From Candidatus Zixiibacteriota bacterium (GTDB taxonomy: Bacteria > RBG-13-66-14 > B26-G2 > WVWN01), in contig JAUWLW010000008.1 in NCBI GenBank assembly GCA_030613505.1, positions 1-64,000 of the forward strand: DNA of 64,000 bases, given 5' to 3'. The notes beneath the pieces are model-generated. The model was given only the letters and a program-made list of their open reading frames with translations. It made no database searches and had not been told where the DNA came from. The position numbers and the translations under genes were made by a program. Each line of letters opens with the position of its first letter. Position 1 is the first letter of the stretch. Of the stretch, positions 28,507 through 40,003 are shown in pieces.

Positions 28507-30141
28507 CTATCGATTTTCCTTTACCGCAGCTACCCACGCGTCGAAAGCCGGTTTAAGTACGCGGGCACCCTTGCTTGAGCGCACGGCTAAGTAAACGCGG
28601 CCGCCGCGGACGAACGCCACCAGCTCGTCGTACCGCAACACCGCGGCCGCGACGACGCCGACCGAAAAGAATAAACAGGCCAAGTAGAAAAAGGCGAGGC
28701 CCGGTTCACGGGTAACGGTTAACGCGGTAACGGACGCCTCCTTACTTCCCCGAAACCTGAATATGCTATCGCCGCCGTTCGTATGGACGCCAACCCTGGC
28801 GCCGAAAGGGAATTCTACTCGTTCTTCGCCGCCGTCACGCCGCTCGATTACGCCCTCCAGGTGACGTTCGCGAAGGTCGAGGCTCTCACCCTCCGCCATA
28901 ACGACTTTCATCGTTTCTTCCCCGTCGCCGAACGCAACGTACGAACCCGACGCTAAAAGGTATTCACGGCGCGCGGCGCGCCAAGGGCCGCCGTCGCCGC
29001 CGTAATCAATTCGGACCGGTTCATCGGTGAAGTCGGGTGCGTCGGCTCGTATAAATGACCGGCCGGGGTCCAATTTAAACAAAACCCCCTTAGCCCTTTC
29101 GCCTTTAACGTTCTCGATTTGGACGAATGCCGCCGGATTGTAGTCCGCGCCGTCATCGCCAATACCCGCCTCGGTGGCGTAAAAACGTTCGAAGTATTCT
29201 ACGTAGTGGAACGTTAGGCCGGAGCGCCCCAAGGCGCGGCCTTCACCCGGGGCCATAGTCACGTCGCCGCTTTCTCCCCCTACCGTCCAAGAAAAAATAG
29301 CGCGGCCGTAGCCTTCAACCGAAGCACCTTTCTTTAACTGCACCTCCTCGAGAAATAAGCCTTTCGCACCCACTTCCATATCGGATTGGTATATCGCCAA
29401 GCCCCGATAACGCAACGGCCTGTTAACGTTGAGTTCACCAGCGGCTACCTCGTCGCCGTAACGTAACAGACCTACTTTTGTCCGGTACGATAAAACTTTA
29501 CCGGTATTCGCGTCCGCGATTTCGTCGACGGCGTCCGCACGTATCTCGAAACCTTTTCCATACGCCGAGGGCAACGCCAACCGTTGCCCTTCGAAAATGG
29601 AAATCTCGCCGCGGCGGCCGAAAACACCCAACACCGCGCTTAACAAAGCGAATAGTAAGCCGATATGGATTAAAACCTTACCGACTAACGCCACCGGCCG
29701 GCGCCGCCCGTAAAAAACGTCGCCACTCTCGCGCCAATTGAAAGGTAAAGCTCGAAGCTTTGCGATAACCGTTTTAAATACCGGCGCCGGCCCTATCTCT
29801 GCTTGATAAGACGCTGTTTCTTCAAACGGAAGCCGCGGCGGTCGTGGCCTAAACGCCGCGAATGCCGCCCGCAATCGCCGCGCCGTACACGTCAGCAAGC
29901 TTACGGTGAGGAATATTAAAATCGCTACGAAATACCACGACGTAAAAATGTCCGTTAAATCTAGTGATATCAGTAAATTATGGGCCCATTCTTTATAATG
30001 CGCTTTATAATATTCCGCTGGCGCATTCTGAGGAACCAAGGTCCCGACGAACACGACGACGCCAAGCGCTAGGGTGAAAAATATCGCCAGGCGACGCGAA
30101 GATAGGAAATCTATTATTTTATTCAAGGTCGGTTGCGGCAA
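28507..30141 (-). CDS. resB: ResB/CcsB-like cytochrome c biogenesis protein
   Basis: 544-aa membrane protein. It has the ResB opening (FLSSRRLAIFFTLALGVVVFVGTLVPQ), TM helices near residues 15, 70 and 160, a large extracytoplasmic domain (~190-480) and a final TM helix (~490). The TM His of system II synthases is present in VLIHIGLLFALLSAVLG. With the downstream CcsA-like gene it would form a CcsBA complex that exports haem and attaches it to CxxCH apocytochromes. The TTG start abuts the stop of the polyprenyl synthase gene (TAGTTG). No c-type cytochrome with CxxCH is encoded in this window. Confidence 0.85.
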   Translation of the reverse strand: MPQPTLNKIIDFLSSRRLAIFFTLALGVVVFVGTLVPQNAPAEYYKAHYKEWAHNLLISLDLTDIFTSWYFVAILIFLTVSLLTCTARRLRAAFAAFRPRPPRLPFEETASYQAEIGPAPVFKTVIAKLRALPFNWRESGDVFYGRRRPVALVGKVLIHIGLLFALLSAVLGVFGRRGEISIFEGQRLALPSAYGKGFEIRADAVDEIADANTGKVLSYRTKVGLLRYGDEVAAGELNVNRPLRYRGLAIYQSDMEVGAKGLFLEEVQLKKGASVEGYGRAIFSWTVGGESGDVTMAPGEGRALGRSGLTFHYVEYFERFYATEAGIGDDGADYNPAAFVQIENVKGERAKGVLFKLDPGRSFIRADAPDFTDEPVRIDYGGDGGPWRAARREYLLASGSYVAFGDGEETMKVVMAEGESLDLRERHLEGVIERRDGGEERVEFPFGARVGVHTNGGDSIFRFRGSKEASVTALTVTREPGLAFFYLACLFFSVGVVAAAVLRYDELVAFVRGGRVYLAVRSSKGARVLKPAFDAWVAAVKENR

Positions 30142-31155
30142 CTAATACTTTCTACACCACGTCCAATCGGCTATAGCGGCCAAAAAGTCCCGCGCTTCTC
30201 CCGGCGGAACGCTCGTAAGCGCGTCCTTCCCTTTTTCAGCGTACGCTCGTGCTGTGGCACGCGATTTCTCGAACGCGCCGCCTTCTTTTAGTGCGCGCAC
30301 GAGCTCGTGTTCGACCGATTCCCCTTCCCAAATCGCTTGCACCGCGGCGCCGATTTCGCGGCCACGCGGCGACGTTAACCCGTAAATTACCGGAAGCGTT
30401 ATCTTCCCGGAACGGATGTCGGCGAATCCCTCTTTTCCCAATACCTCGCCCTCCCCCGCGAGGTCGAGGCAGTCGTCGGTTATTTGGAAGGAAATGCCGG
30501 TATTCAACCCGTAATCGGTAAAAGCTCCGTATTCACAACCATCGTACCCGGCCGCGATCGCACCCACCTGGCAAGACGCTTCTAATAACTTGGCGGACTT
30601 TAACGTAATCATCTTTACGTAATCGTCTTCCGCCACGTCGAGCCGTTCCTGGCGCCACATCTCCAAGAATTCGCCGGCGACCATGCGATTCGTCGTCGCG
30701 ACGGCGACGTTAAGGATCTCCCAATTCCTCACTTCTTTGGCTAGGTATTGGAATACGCGGGTCAATATATAATCGCCGCCCAATATCGAGAGGTGATTGC
30801 CGAAACGCCGGTGGGTAGCGGGGCGACCACGCCGCAGCGGCGCCTCGTCGATGACGTCGTCGTGTAACAGCGTCGCCAAGTGGATACCTTCCATACAAGC
30901 GGCCAGGCCCGCGACGCGTTTTTGGTCGATACCCGCCGTAGCCGCCGAAAGCAACGTCAATCGCGGCCGAAACCTTTTACCGCCGGAACCCGCGGCGTAC
31001 CGAAGCACTTCGGTTATGAAAGGCAAATCCGCACCCAAAATCTCGGCTATCTTTTCTTCCGTAGCGGCGAGGCCGTCGGCCAAGAATAAGTCGGACTCAC
31101 CCATCGTCCGGCGGACCTCTTCCGCAAAGAACCCGTCGTTCTCTAAATTCGCCAC
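30142..31155 (-). CDS. Polyprenyl diphosphate synthase (trans-isoprenyl chain)
   Basis: 337-aa class I prenyltransferase that elongates allylic diphosphates with isopentenyl diphosphate, probably making the side chain of a quinone. Both aspartate-rich motifs are intact: LLHDDVIDEAPLRRGRPA (DDxxD, residue ~90) and ITDDCLDLAGEGEVLGKE (DDxxD, ~220), with GGKRFRP upstream. Small residues before the first motif suggest a long-chain product (C35-C50); exact length is not predictable here. The GTG start overlaps the atpC TAG stop by one base (TAGTG), so it is translationally coupled to the ATP synthase operon. Confidence 0.92.
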   Translation of the reverse strand: MANLENDGFFAEEVRRTMGESDLFLADGLAATEEKIAEILGADLPFITEVLRYAAGSGGKRFRPRLTLLSAATAGIDQKRVAGLAACMEGIHLATLLHDDVIDEAPLRRGRPATHRRFGNHLSILGGDYILTRVFQYLAKEVRNWEILNVAVATTNRMVAGEFLEMWRQERLDVAEDDYVKMITLKSAKLLEASCQVGAIAAGYDGCEYGAFTDYGLNTGISFQITDDCLDLAGEGEVLGKEGFADIRSGKITLPVIYGLTSPRGREIGAAVQAIWEGESVEHELVRALKEGGAFEKSRATARAYAEKGKDALTSVPPGEARDFLAAIADWTWCRKY

Positions 31156-31418
31156 TATAATTTATCCTCACGCTTTGCCGTCGCGGATTCCGTTATTATG
31201 ATGACAGAAGCCGGCGTTACTTCCATATAGCCGGGACCTACGTCGAATTTGTACCGCCGCCCTTCGGCGGCGACCGTTACGATTCCCGGTTTGAGCGACG
31301 TAACGAGCGGAATATGGCCCGGCAGTACGCCCAGGTAACCTTCCGTGCCGGGGGCAACTACCGAAGTCACCGAGCCGCGGAATTCCACCGCTATAGGCGT
31401 CACTAAGCTAAGGGTCAA
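31155..31418 (-). CDS. atpC: ATP synthase F1 subunit epsilon (short form)
   Basis: Central-stalk epsilon subunit. Only 87 aa: the N-terminal beta-sandwich is present (TPIAVEFRGSVTSVVAPGTEGYLGVLPGHIPLVTSLKPG), but the C-terminal two-helix hairpin found in ~135-aa homologues is missing. That hairpin can inhibit ATP hydrolysis, so this enzyme probably lacks epsilon-type self-inhibition. The TTG start overlaps the end of the preceding GNAT gene by 11 bp and lacks a well-spaced Shine-Dalgarno element. Confidence 0.93.
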   Translation of the reverse strand: MTLSLVTPIAVEFRGSVTSVVAPGTEGYLGVLPGHIPLVTSLKPGIVTVAAEGRRYKFDVGPGYMEVTPASVIIITESATAKREDKL

Positions 31419-32277
31419 CTCCGTCGGTAGAACGATCTGATTCTCTCCTTTTTAACCCGTCTTCGACGTCGCTTGCGAAGGCCAGCCGGTTAACGGTGAC
31501 GCGGCCTTCGACGCACACGCCGAACAACGCGCCGTAGCGCTTTGAGCCTTCCCGTCCTTCGACCTCTACGATTTTTACGTTACCCGTCTCAACTGGGCCG
31601 GGGATTCCGCGAACCGTTTCCGCCGCCCAAAGGCTCGCCGGACAGCTGGGGTGGCACAAAAACGTTACCCCGTCGTACTCAAAAGGCCGAGGTGGCACCA
31701 GGGCCGGCTTCCCCCGGGTGCCGTACGATACTGCCATCAAAACCCGGTCGCCCTCCTCGTCCACGGCGTCGAAGCCGAAAGAGCGGAAAAACGCTGCCGG
31801 CATATACGACCAGTCGTCGGCGGGATCCGCTCCGCGCCACGCCACCGTCGCGACTCCGCTATCGTTGCCGCGGGCATGGCGAATAACACCATCCATCAGC
31901 GCCCGCCCGACGCCCCGCCCAACGTACGGCCTCATCACCCACAGGCAATCGATGAAGAGATACCCCCTACCTTCCACCGGGTATAGCGTCTCCTCGATCG
32001 GCACGTACTCTAAAAGCCCCACCACTAAACCGTCCGCCAAAAGTGTCAGCTCGTCTCGGCTAACACGTTCGCCGCCGAAATCTATAAACCGCGGCGGCCG
32101 GGGCTCTATCGCTAAAACTACCTTAAGGCCGCGAGGCGCCATCTCCTGGAGCCAATGGCGACGACGCCTTTTTATTTCGCGGGTTTTCGCGTCCTTGCCG
32201 CGCCCCGCGCAAAAGGCCGCAACGTCGTCAAACTCCGTCGTCATCGCTGGCCTTACCTTTACGATTTTCCCCGTCAA
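31408..32277 (-). CDS. GNAT-family N-acetyltransferase with YoaP-like C-terminal domain
   Basis: 289 aa. The acetyl-CoA-binding core is clear: LFIDCLWVMRPYVGRGVGRALMDGVI, with the R/Q-x-x-G-x-G/A loop (VGRGVGRAL). The C-terminal part (from residue ~195) has a Cys/Pro segment, FLCHPSCPAS, and looks like the thioredoxin-like YoaP domain often fused to this GNAT type. The substrate is unknown. It lies between atpD (19 bp upstream) and atpC (11 bp overlap), an odd place for a non-ATPase gene. Translational overlap argues it is really part of the operon. Confidence 0.85.
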   Translation of the reverse strand: MTGKIVKVRPAMTTEFDDVAAFCAGRGKDAKTREIKRRRRHWLQEMAPRGLKVVLAIEPRPPRFIDFGGERVSRDELTLLADGLVVGLLEYVPIEETLYPVEGRGYLFIDCLWVMRPYVGRGVGRALMDGVIRHARGNDSGVATVAWRGADPADDWSYMPAAFFRSFGFDAVDEEGDRVLMAVSYGTRGKPALVPPRPFEYDGVTFLCHPSCPASLWAAETVRGIPGPVETGNVKIVEVEGREGSKRYGALFGVCVEGRVTVNRLAFASDVEDGLKRRESDRSTDGVDP

Positions 32278-32296
32278 AGCCGCCGCCCGTCAAATT

Positions 32297-35229
<2,933 letters not shown>

Positions 35230-35243
35230 ACCCCCGCCCCCTA

Positions 35244-35447
35244 TTACCCGCCGGCGCCGGTTTCGTTCGCCAATAAGACGCGGAGAACATCCCCCGGCAC
35301 CAAACGGTCGTTTAAGTGGACGCGGGCGGCGACGTCGACGCTCCTCATCAACTCCGCCGACGAATCGCCGATAGCGAACATATCGTATCGCTCGGCTTCG
35401 GCGAACCCAAGGTCGCCATTGTAATACGCACGGAATTTCACGGTCAT
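35244..35447 (-). CDS. Small hypothetical protein inside the atp operon
   Basis: 67 aa from an ATG with TAAGGT about 8 nt upstream. It exactly fills the space between atpG (28 bp) and the beta-barrel-like gene (14 bp), on the same strand, so it is probably real. The C-terminal half (VDVAARVHLNDRLVPGDVLRV) alternates hydrophobic residues like a small beta domain. No family recognised and no signal peptide or TM helix seen. Confidence 0.55.
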   Translation of the reverse strand: MTVKFRAYYNGDLGFAEAERYDMFAIGDSSAELMRSVDVAARVHLNDRLVPGDVLRVLLANETGAGG

Positions 35448-35475
35448 GTTACGTATACCTTACGACACCGATTTA

Positions 35476-36384
35476 CTAACGGAGGCTCTCCGCGGCCGAC
35501 GTAACCTCGATAAGCTCCTTCGTAATCGCCGTTTGACGCGCCTTGTTGTAATCAAGGGTTAGCGTCTGGAGCATATCTCCACAGTTCCGGGTCGCGGCCT
35601 CCATCGCCATCATACGAGCGCCGTGCTCCGAGCTCGTATGCTCCTGCAGGATACGCCAAACTTGAACGTTTACGTAAAGCGGCAAAAGCTCGTCGAGGAT
35701 GGTCTCGCTATCCGGTTCAAAGATATACTCCAAAAATTGGCACGCTTCGGGCACGACGTCTCCCGGGGACCCGACGGTTTCTTCCGGCAAGAGCATCTCC
35801 TCCAACCGGATAGGCAATACCGCCCGTACGCTCACCACCTGCGTTCCCGCCGAATAGTAATGGTGGTATAAAAAGTCGACGCGGTCGACGTCGCGGGCGA
35901 GAAAAGCCGTCGTCACCATCCGGCCTATAGCCCGCGCGTCGTCGTACGTTATCCCGCGGAAAAACCCTATATAGCTTTCCAGGACCGTAAACTTTTTACC
36001 GCGAAAGAAATCGTAACCTTTCTTGCCGACGCAAATCATGTCCGCATATTGGCCATAACGCGTCCGATGTTCCTCCTGATAAACCAGGGCGCGCCTGATG
36101 ACGTTAGAATTGAAGGGCCCGCATAATCCTCGGTTGGACGTCACTACCACCAGGATTGCGTTCTCGTCGCCGCGGTCCACCAAAAGCGGGTGGTAGGCCG
36201 GCTCGCCGCAAGTAGCCAGATGAGCGATAATCTCAGCCAGGTGGGCCGCGTACGGCCTCATCGCCATCAGCGCGGCTTGCGCGTTTCTGACCTTCACCGC
36301 GGAGACGGTCTTCATAGCCGCGGTTATCTCCCGTGTCTTCTCAACGGTACCGATGCGTTGTCGTACTGCCCGAAGCGTCGCCAT
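35476..36384 (-). CDS. atpG: ATP synthase F1 subunit gamma
   Basis: Rotor shaft subunit, 302 aa. The N-terminal helix reads RAVRQRIGTVEKTREITAAM and the C-terminal helix contains ASEHGARMMAMEAATRN-like sequence (SSEHGARMMAMEAATRNCG), both diagnostic. The central ITSNRGLCG equivalent is VVTSNRGLCGPFNSN. Its ATG overlaps the TAA of the upstream lipoprotein gene (TAATG), so translation is coupled to that non-ATPase gene. Confidence 0.96.
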   Translation of the reverse strand: MATLRAVRQRIGTVEKTREITAAMKTVSAVKVRNAQAALMAMRPYAAHLAEIIAHLATCGEPAYHPLLVDRGDENAILVVVTSNRGLCGPFNSNVIRRALVYQEEHRTRYGQYADMICVGKKGYDFFRGKKFTVLESYIGFFRGITYDDARAIGRMVTTAFLARDVDRVDFLYHHYYSAGTQVVSVRAVLPIRLEEMLLPEETVGSPGDVVPEACQFLEYIFEPDSETILDELLPLYVNVQVWRILQEHTSSEHGARMMAMEAATRNCGDMLQTLTLDYNKARQTAITKELIEVTSAAESLR

Positions 36385-36911
36385 TATTTAACCGTTATCC
36401 ACCTCGCTGCGGTCCCGTCGGGCGGTTTTTGCCACTCGAGCCGGCTAACGTCCGGGTCGCCGCCCCGGCCTACAGGTGCGACGGCCGCGGCGTACGCGAA
36501 GCGGTAATCGCCGGCCGCCACTCCGGCTTTTATTTTAAGCTTTACGTCGGAAACGCCGCCCGAGAGCACTGACGACTCGTAATCGTCACGAGTGCGAAAA
36601 AAGTTCCACTCGTTACCGGGCCGCCCGCCCAACGGGCCGGCGTTGACCCCGTCCAAACGCCGAAGCTTTCCTTTGGCCGCGCCGCGGAAGGTCCCTTCCT
36701 TGACGTCGACGCCTTCCGGCAGCGATACCCCTAAGATACCGAATACGGGACCGTCCGCTCGAGCCGAAACGTCGGCGCGGACCAGCAACTTTACCTCGAA
36801 CGTCGAACCTGCGCTAACCTCCAACGGCTGGACGACGTCGACGATTTTTATGCAAGACGCCGACAGAAAAGTGACCGCTACGGTCGAGAACGTCATTACG
36901 AACCGCGCCAT
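36384..36911 (-). CDS. Predicted lipoprotein inside the atp operon
   Basis: 175 aa. Signal peptide with a lipobox (LSASC, Cys20), so probably lipid-anchored in the envelope. The mature part is beta-rich (GSTFEVKLLVRADVSA; VSDVKLKIKAGVAAGDYRFAYAAA), resembling an immunoglobulin-like sandwich. It is located between atpA (3 bp upstream) and atpG (TAATG overlap). No function recognised. Coupled translation means its dose is tied to the ATP synthase. Confidence 0.7.
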   Translation of the reverse strand: MARFVMTFSTVAVTFLSASCIKIVDVVQPLEVSAGSTFEVKLLVRADVSARADGPVFGILGVSLPEGVDVKEGTFRGAAKGKLRRLDGVNAGPLGGRPGNEWNFFRTRDDYESSVLSGGVSDVKLKIKAGVAAGDYRFAYAAAVAPVGRGGDPDVSRLEWQKPPDGTAARWITVK

Positions 36912-36914
36912 AAC

Positions 36915-38474
36915 TTAAGCTCCCCCCGGTTCTGAAGCCCCCTCGCTTTCGACGGAAACGCCTTTCTGTCTTAGATAACCGGACACGAACGTCACGATAT
37001 CTTCGTTTAGCTTTTCGTGTACGTCGTCCGGCAAATCGCCGGTCTCCCTAATACGGCGGCCGTACTCCGGACGAACGGTCCTCATATACTCGAGGAATCT
37101 TTCGGCGCATTCGCCTACCATATTTAGGGGTACGTTATCCAGCGCGCCGGAAACCGCGGCGTTGATAACCAGGACTTGCTCGTCGACGGGCACGGGCGAA
37201 TATTGATCTTGTTTTAGAATTTCGACCAACCTCTCGCCGCGGCGAATTTGGTCTTGGGTCACTCTGTCCAGCTCGGTCCCGAATTGGACGAACTTTTCGA
37301 GCTCGCGGTACTGGGCGAGGTCGAGGCGCAACATACCGGCGACTTTCTTCATCGCCTTATTCTGCGCCTTGCCGCCTACGCGCGATACCGAAAGGCCCGC
37401 GTTTATCGCCGGCCTGATACCGGCGTAGAAAAGGTCGTCCTCGAGGTATATTTGGCCGTCGGTAATGGAGATAACGTTCGTCGGTATGTACGTAGAGAGG
37501 TCGCCGGCCTGCGTCTCTATTATGGGTAACGCCGTTAGAGACCCGCCGCCCATCTCGTCGGATAATTTAGCGGCGCGCTCAAGCAACCGCGAGTGCAGAT
37601 AGAAGACATCGCCCGGGTAGGCTTCGCGCCCGGGCGGCCTTCTTAAAAGCAGCGAAAGCTGGCGGTAAGCCCAGGCGTGCTTAGAGAGGTCGTCGTACAC
37701 GACGAGCGCGTGGCCGCCGTTATCGCGGAAGTACTCGCCCATCGCGCACCCGGCGTAGGGCGCGATATATTGCAGCGATGCAGTATCCGAAGCGCCGGCG
37801 TGGACCACCGTGGTGTAAGACATCGCGTCGTATTCTTCGAACGTCTTTATGACTTTAGCGACGGTGGAATTCTTCTGCCCAATGGCGACGTAGACGCAGA
37901 CGACGTCGGTATCCCGTTGATTTATGATGGCGTCGACGCAAATCGCCGTCTTTCCGATGCTGCGGTCGCCCAGGATAAGTTCGCGTTGACCCCGGCCGAT
38001 GGGCGTTATAGCATCTATGGCTTTTAACCCCGTCTGTAGCGGTTGGTCGACCGGCCGGCGCTGAACGACGTTCGGCGCCTTCCCCTCAAGGGGCAGGGTC
38101 TTGTCTCGGGAAACGGTACCCCGGCCGTCGAGAGGATCCCCGACCGGCGATACGACCCGGCCCAACAACGCTTCGCCCACCGGGACCTCGAGAATACGGC
38201 GCGTCGTGCGCGCGACGTCGCCCTCCTTTATAACGCGGTCGTCCCCCAGGACCACAACGCCTACGGTGGTCTCTTCCAGGTTCATGGCGATACCGTAAAC
38301 GCCACCACTGAAGAGAACCATTTCGTTGTACATCGCGTCTGAGAGGCCGTAGACGTGGGCGATGCCGTCGCCGACACTCGTTACGATCCCCGTCGTCGCA
38401 ACGTCGAGCTCTTTCCGATAACGGGCGATTTCCGTCTTAAGTATTTCGCTTATCTCGTCGGGGCTTATCCTCAT
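36915..38474 (-). CDS. atpA: ATP synthase F1 subunit alpha
   Basis: Non-catalytic nucleotide-binding subunit of F1. The start is set at the ATG giving [13 protein letters not shown] (519 aa); the tracked start is 10 codons upstream. P-loop [10 protein letters not shown], the [17 protein letters not shown] segment and the [10 protein letters not shown] motif are present. The gene overlaps the 3' end of atpH by 38 bp, which indicates tight translational coupling. Confidence 0.97.
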   Translation of the reverse strand: MRISPDEISEILKTEIARYRKELDVATTGIVTSVGDGIAHVYGLSDAMYNEMVLFSGGVYGIAMNLEETTVGVVVLGDDRVIKEGDVARTTRRILEVPVGEALLGRVVSPVGDPLDGRGTVSRDKTLPLEGKAPNVVQRRPVDQPLQTGLKAIDAITPIGRGQRELILGDRSIGKTAICVDAIINQRDTDVVCVYVAIGQKNSTVAKVIKTFEEYDAMSYTTVVHAGASDTASLQYIAPYAGCAMGEYFRDNGGHALVVYDDLSKHAWAYRQLSLLLRRPPGREAYPGDVFYLHSRLLERAAKLSDEMGGGSLTALPIIETQAGDLSTYIPTNVISITDGQIYLEDDLFYAGIRPAINAGLSVSRVGGKAQNKAMKKVAGMLRLDLAQYRELEKFVQFGTELDRVTQDQIRRGERLVEILKQDQYSPVPVDEQVLVINAAVSGALDNVPLNMVGECAERFLEYMRTVRPEYGRRIRETGDLPDDVHEKLNEDIVTFVSGYLRQKGVSVESEGASEPGGA

Positions 38475-39027
38475 AAACGGGCTCCTCGAAGCCGGCCGTT
38501 GCACCGGCCATAGTCTCCCGGATATCCTCTAAACGAGACGCCAACGTCCCGTCGATAACGTGGTCGCCGATGGTTAACCTTAACCCGCCGACTACGGCCT
38601 CGTCGACGACTGTTTCGATCTCAACGCGCTTCCCGGTGAGCCGCGCGAGCGCCGTCTTGAGCCGCTCCCGCAAACCCTCCGTTAGCGGCAGCGCGGTAGT
38701 TACCTCCACAGCTATGACCCCGGCGTCGCGACGGTAGGCCCGCAAGAAATCTTCGTAAATGGCCGGCAGCAGGATTAGGCGACCTTTCTCTATAAGGAAC
38801 TTTACGAAATCTCCGGTAAGTTCGTCGGCCACCAGCTCTTCTACCAATTTCACCTTGGCCTCTTCCGGGACCGCGGGATGCGCCAGCAACTCCTTAAGCT
38901 CGGCGCGCTCGACGAATAACTCCACGAAGGCAGCCAGGTACTCCAAGACTTCGGCCACTCTGCCTTGGGCAAAGCTGAGCTTATAAAACGCCCGGGCGTA
39001 GCGCCGTGCAATTATCGAATCTCGCAT
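38437..39027 (-). CDS. atpH: ATP synthase F1 subunit delta
   Basis: Peripheral-stalk subunit linking F1 to the b subunits, 196 aa. It starts with [19 protein letters not shown], typical of delta/OSCP. The C-terminal region ([34 protein letters not shown]) is the conserved family signature. A short charged tail (KPRRDKRNT) extends over the atpA start. Located between atpF and atpA as usual. Confidence 0.95.
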   Translation of the reverse strand: MRDSIIARRYARAFYKLSFAQGRVAEVLEYLAAFVELFVERAELKELLAHPAVPEEAKVKLVEELVADELTGDFVKFLIEKGRLILLPAIYEDFLRAYRRDAGVIAVEVTTALPLTEGLRERLKTALARLTGKRVEIETVVDEAVVGGLRLTIGDHVIDGTLASRLEDIRETMAGATAGFEEPVYEDKPRRDKRNT

Positions 39028-39034
39028 CTCGCAC

Positions 39035-39547
39035 CTAGGATTCCAGAGGCCGGTCGAAAGCCGTACGACCTTCCATCTCGGCTAAAAACTTCTCAGCGAG
39101 CTTACGCTCGCGCTTGGTAGTCCTGGTCTCCTCGAGGACTCGCCCCGCGATAGCAACGGCCATATCGGCCATCTCGCCCCGAATCCTCTCCACCGCCTGC
39201 GCCTCCTCGATGGCGATAAGCTCCTCGGCCTTATGTAGCAGGGCGTCGGCCTGGCGGCGCGTCTGCGTTAAGAGTTCCTCGCGGTGGCGGGCGGCTTCCT
39301 CGTTCACGCGCTTTAGGATGGCGGAGGCCTCCTCGCCAACCTCGGCCATTATTTTCTCGTATTTAGCCTGGAGTTCGTCGGCTTCGGCCCGGGCCGCCGC
39401 CGCGCGCGCCATGTCGCCTTCGATCCGCTCTCGCCTTTCCTTCAATATCGGCTCGAGGAGAGTCTTATATATTACCGTCACGCAAACGGTGAAGACGAGG
39501 AAGATACCGAGCTGATAGAAAAATATTACGACGTTAAATTCGAACAT
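39035..39547 (-). CDS. atpF: ATP synthase F0 subunit b
   Basis: Peripheral-stalk membrane subunit, 170 aa. One TM helix near the N-terminus (VVIFFYQLGIFLVFTVCVTVIY), then a long charged coiled coil (KERRERIEGDMARAAAARAE onwards) and the delta-binding end. Length and order (c-b-delta) are standard; only a single b gene is present. Confidence 0.94.
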   Translation of the reverse strand: MFEFNVVIFFYQLGIFLVFTVCVTVIYKTLLEPILKERRERIEGDMARAAAARAEADELQAKYEKIMAEVGEEASAILKRVNEEAARHREELLTQTRRQADALLHKAEELIAIEEAQAVERIRGEMADMAVAIAGRVLEETRTTKRERKLAEKFLAEMEGRTAFDRPLES

Positions 39548-39554
39548 AAGAGAA

Positions 39555-39932
39555 CTAGCCCAACAACCCTTGTAGCGGGTTGGCGAAAATTAGGAGGATC
39601 GCGACGAAAAGGGTATAGATCCCCAGCGTCTCTATAAACACAACCGTGAGCAACATGGGGACGAAGAGTTTGCCCGAAGCTTCGGGTTGGCGAGCGATCC
39701 CTTGTAGCGCCGCGTTCGCGGTCACGGCTTGCGCCACCGCAGCCCCGGCCGCGGCAAAAGCCATACCCAGAACCGCGGCTACCAGCGTCCACGAAAAACC
39801 CTTCGCCGCCGTTTCTCGTAACGACATGGAAGGCTTTTCGGCGACCTCGCCCGTTTTTTCCGCGCCGAAAGCGGCGGCGGCGCCGAAAGCGAAGGTTATG
39901 ATCGCGAGCCACGTCAACGTTTTAATGGTCAT
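39555..39932 (-). CDS. atpE: ATP synthase F0 subunit c, with N-terminal signal-like extension and Na+-type ligand set
   Basis: Rotor-ring proteolipid, 125 aa, longer than the usual 75-90. The extra N-terminus is a signal-peptide-like helix (LTWLAIITFAFGAAAAFGAEK) plus a hydrophilic linker. Two TM helices and the polar loop ARQPEA follow. TM1 has Gln 12 residues before ARQPE (AVAQAVTANAALQGIARQPE), and TM2 has the ion-binding Glu followed by Thr and a Tyr at +5 (FIETLGIYTLF). This matches, by eye, the Gln32/Glu65/Ser66/Tyr70 set of the Na+-translocating Ilyobacter enzyme, with Thr for Ser. Na+ coupling is a prediction. Confidence 0.93.
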   Translation of the reverse strand: MTIKTLTWLAIITFAFGAAAAFGAEKTGEVAEKPSMSLRETAAKGFSWTLVAAVLGMAFAAAGAAVAQAVTANAALQGIARQPEASGKLFVPMLLTVVFIETLGIYTLFVAILLIFANPLQGLLG

Positions 39933-40003
39933 TACGCTCGAGCCTCCTTACGCATTACGTAACGTAAACCGAACCCTTCCAAGGCGGGTAACCGCGGTCG
40001 GGA

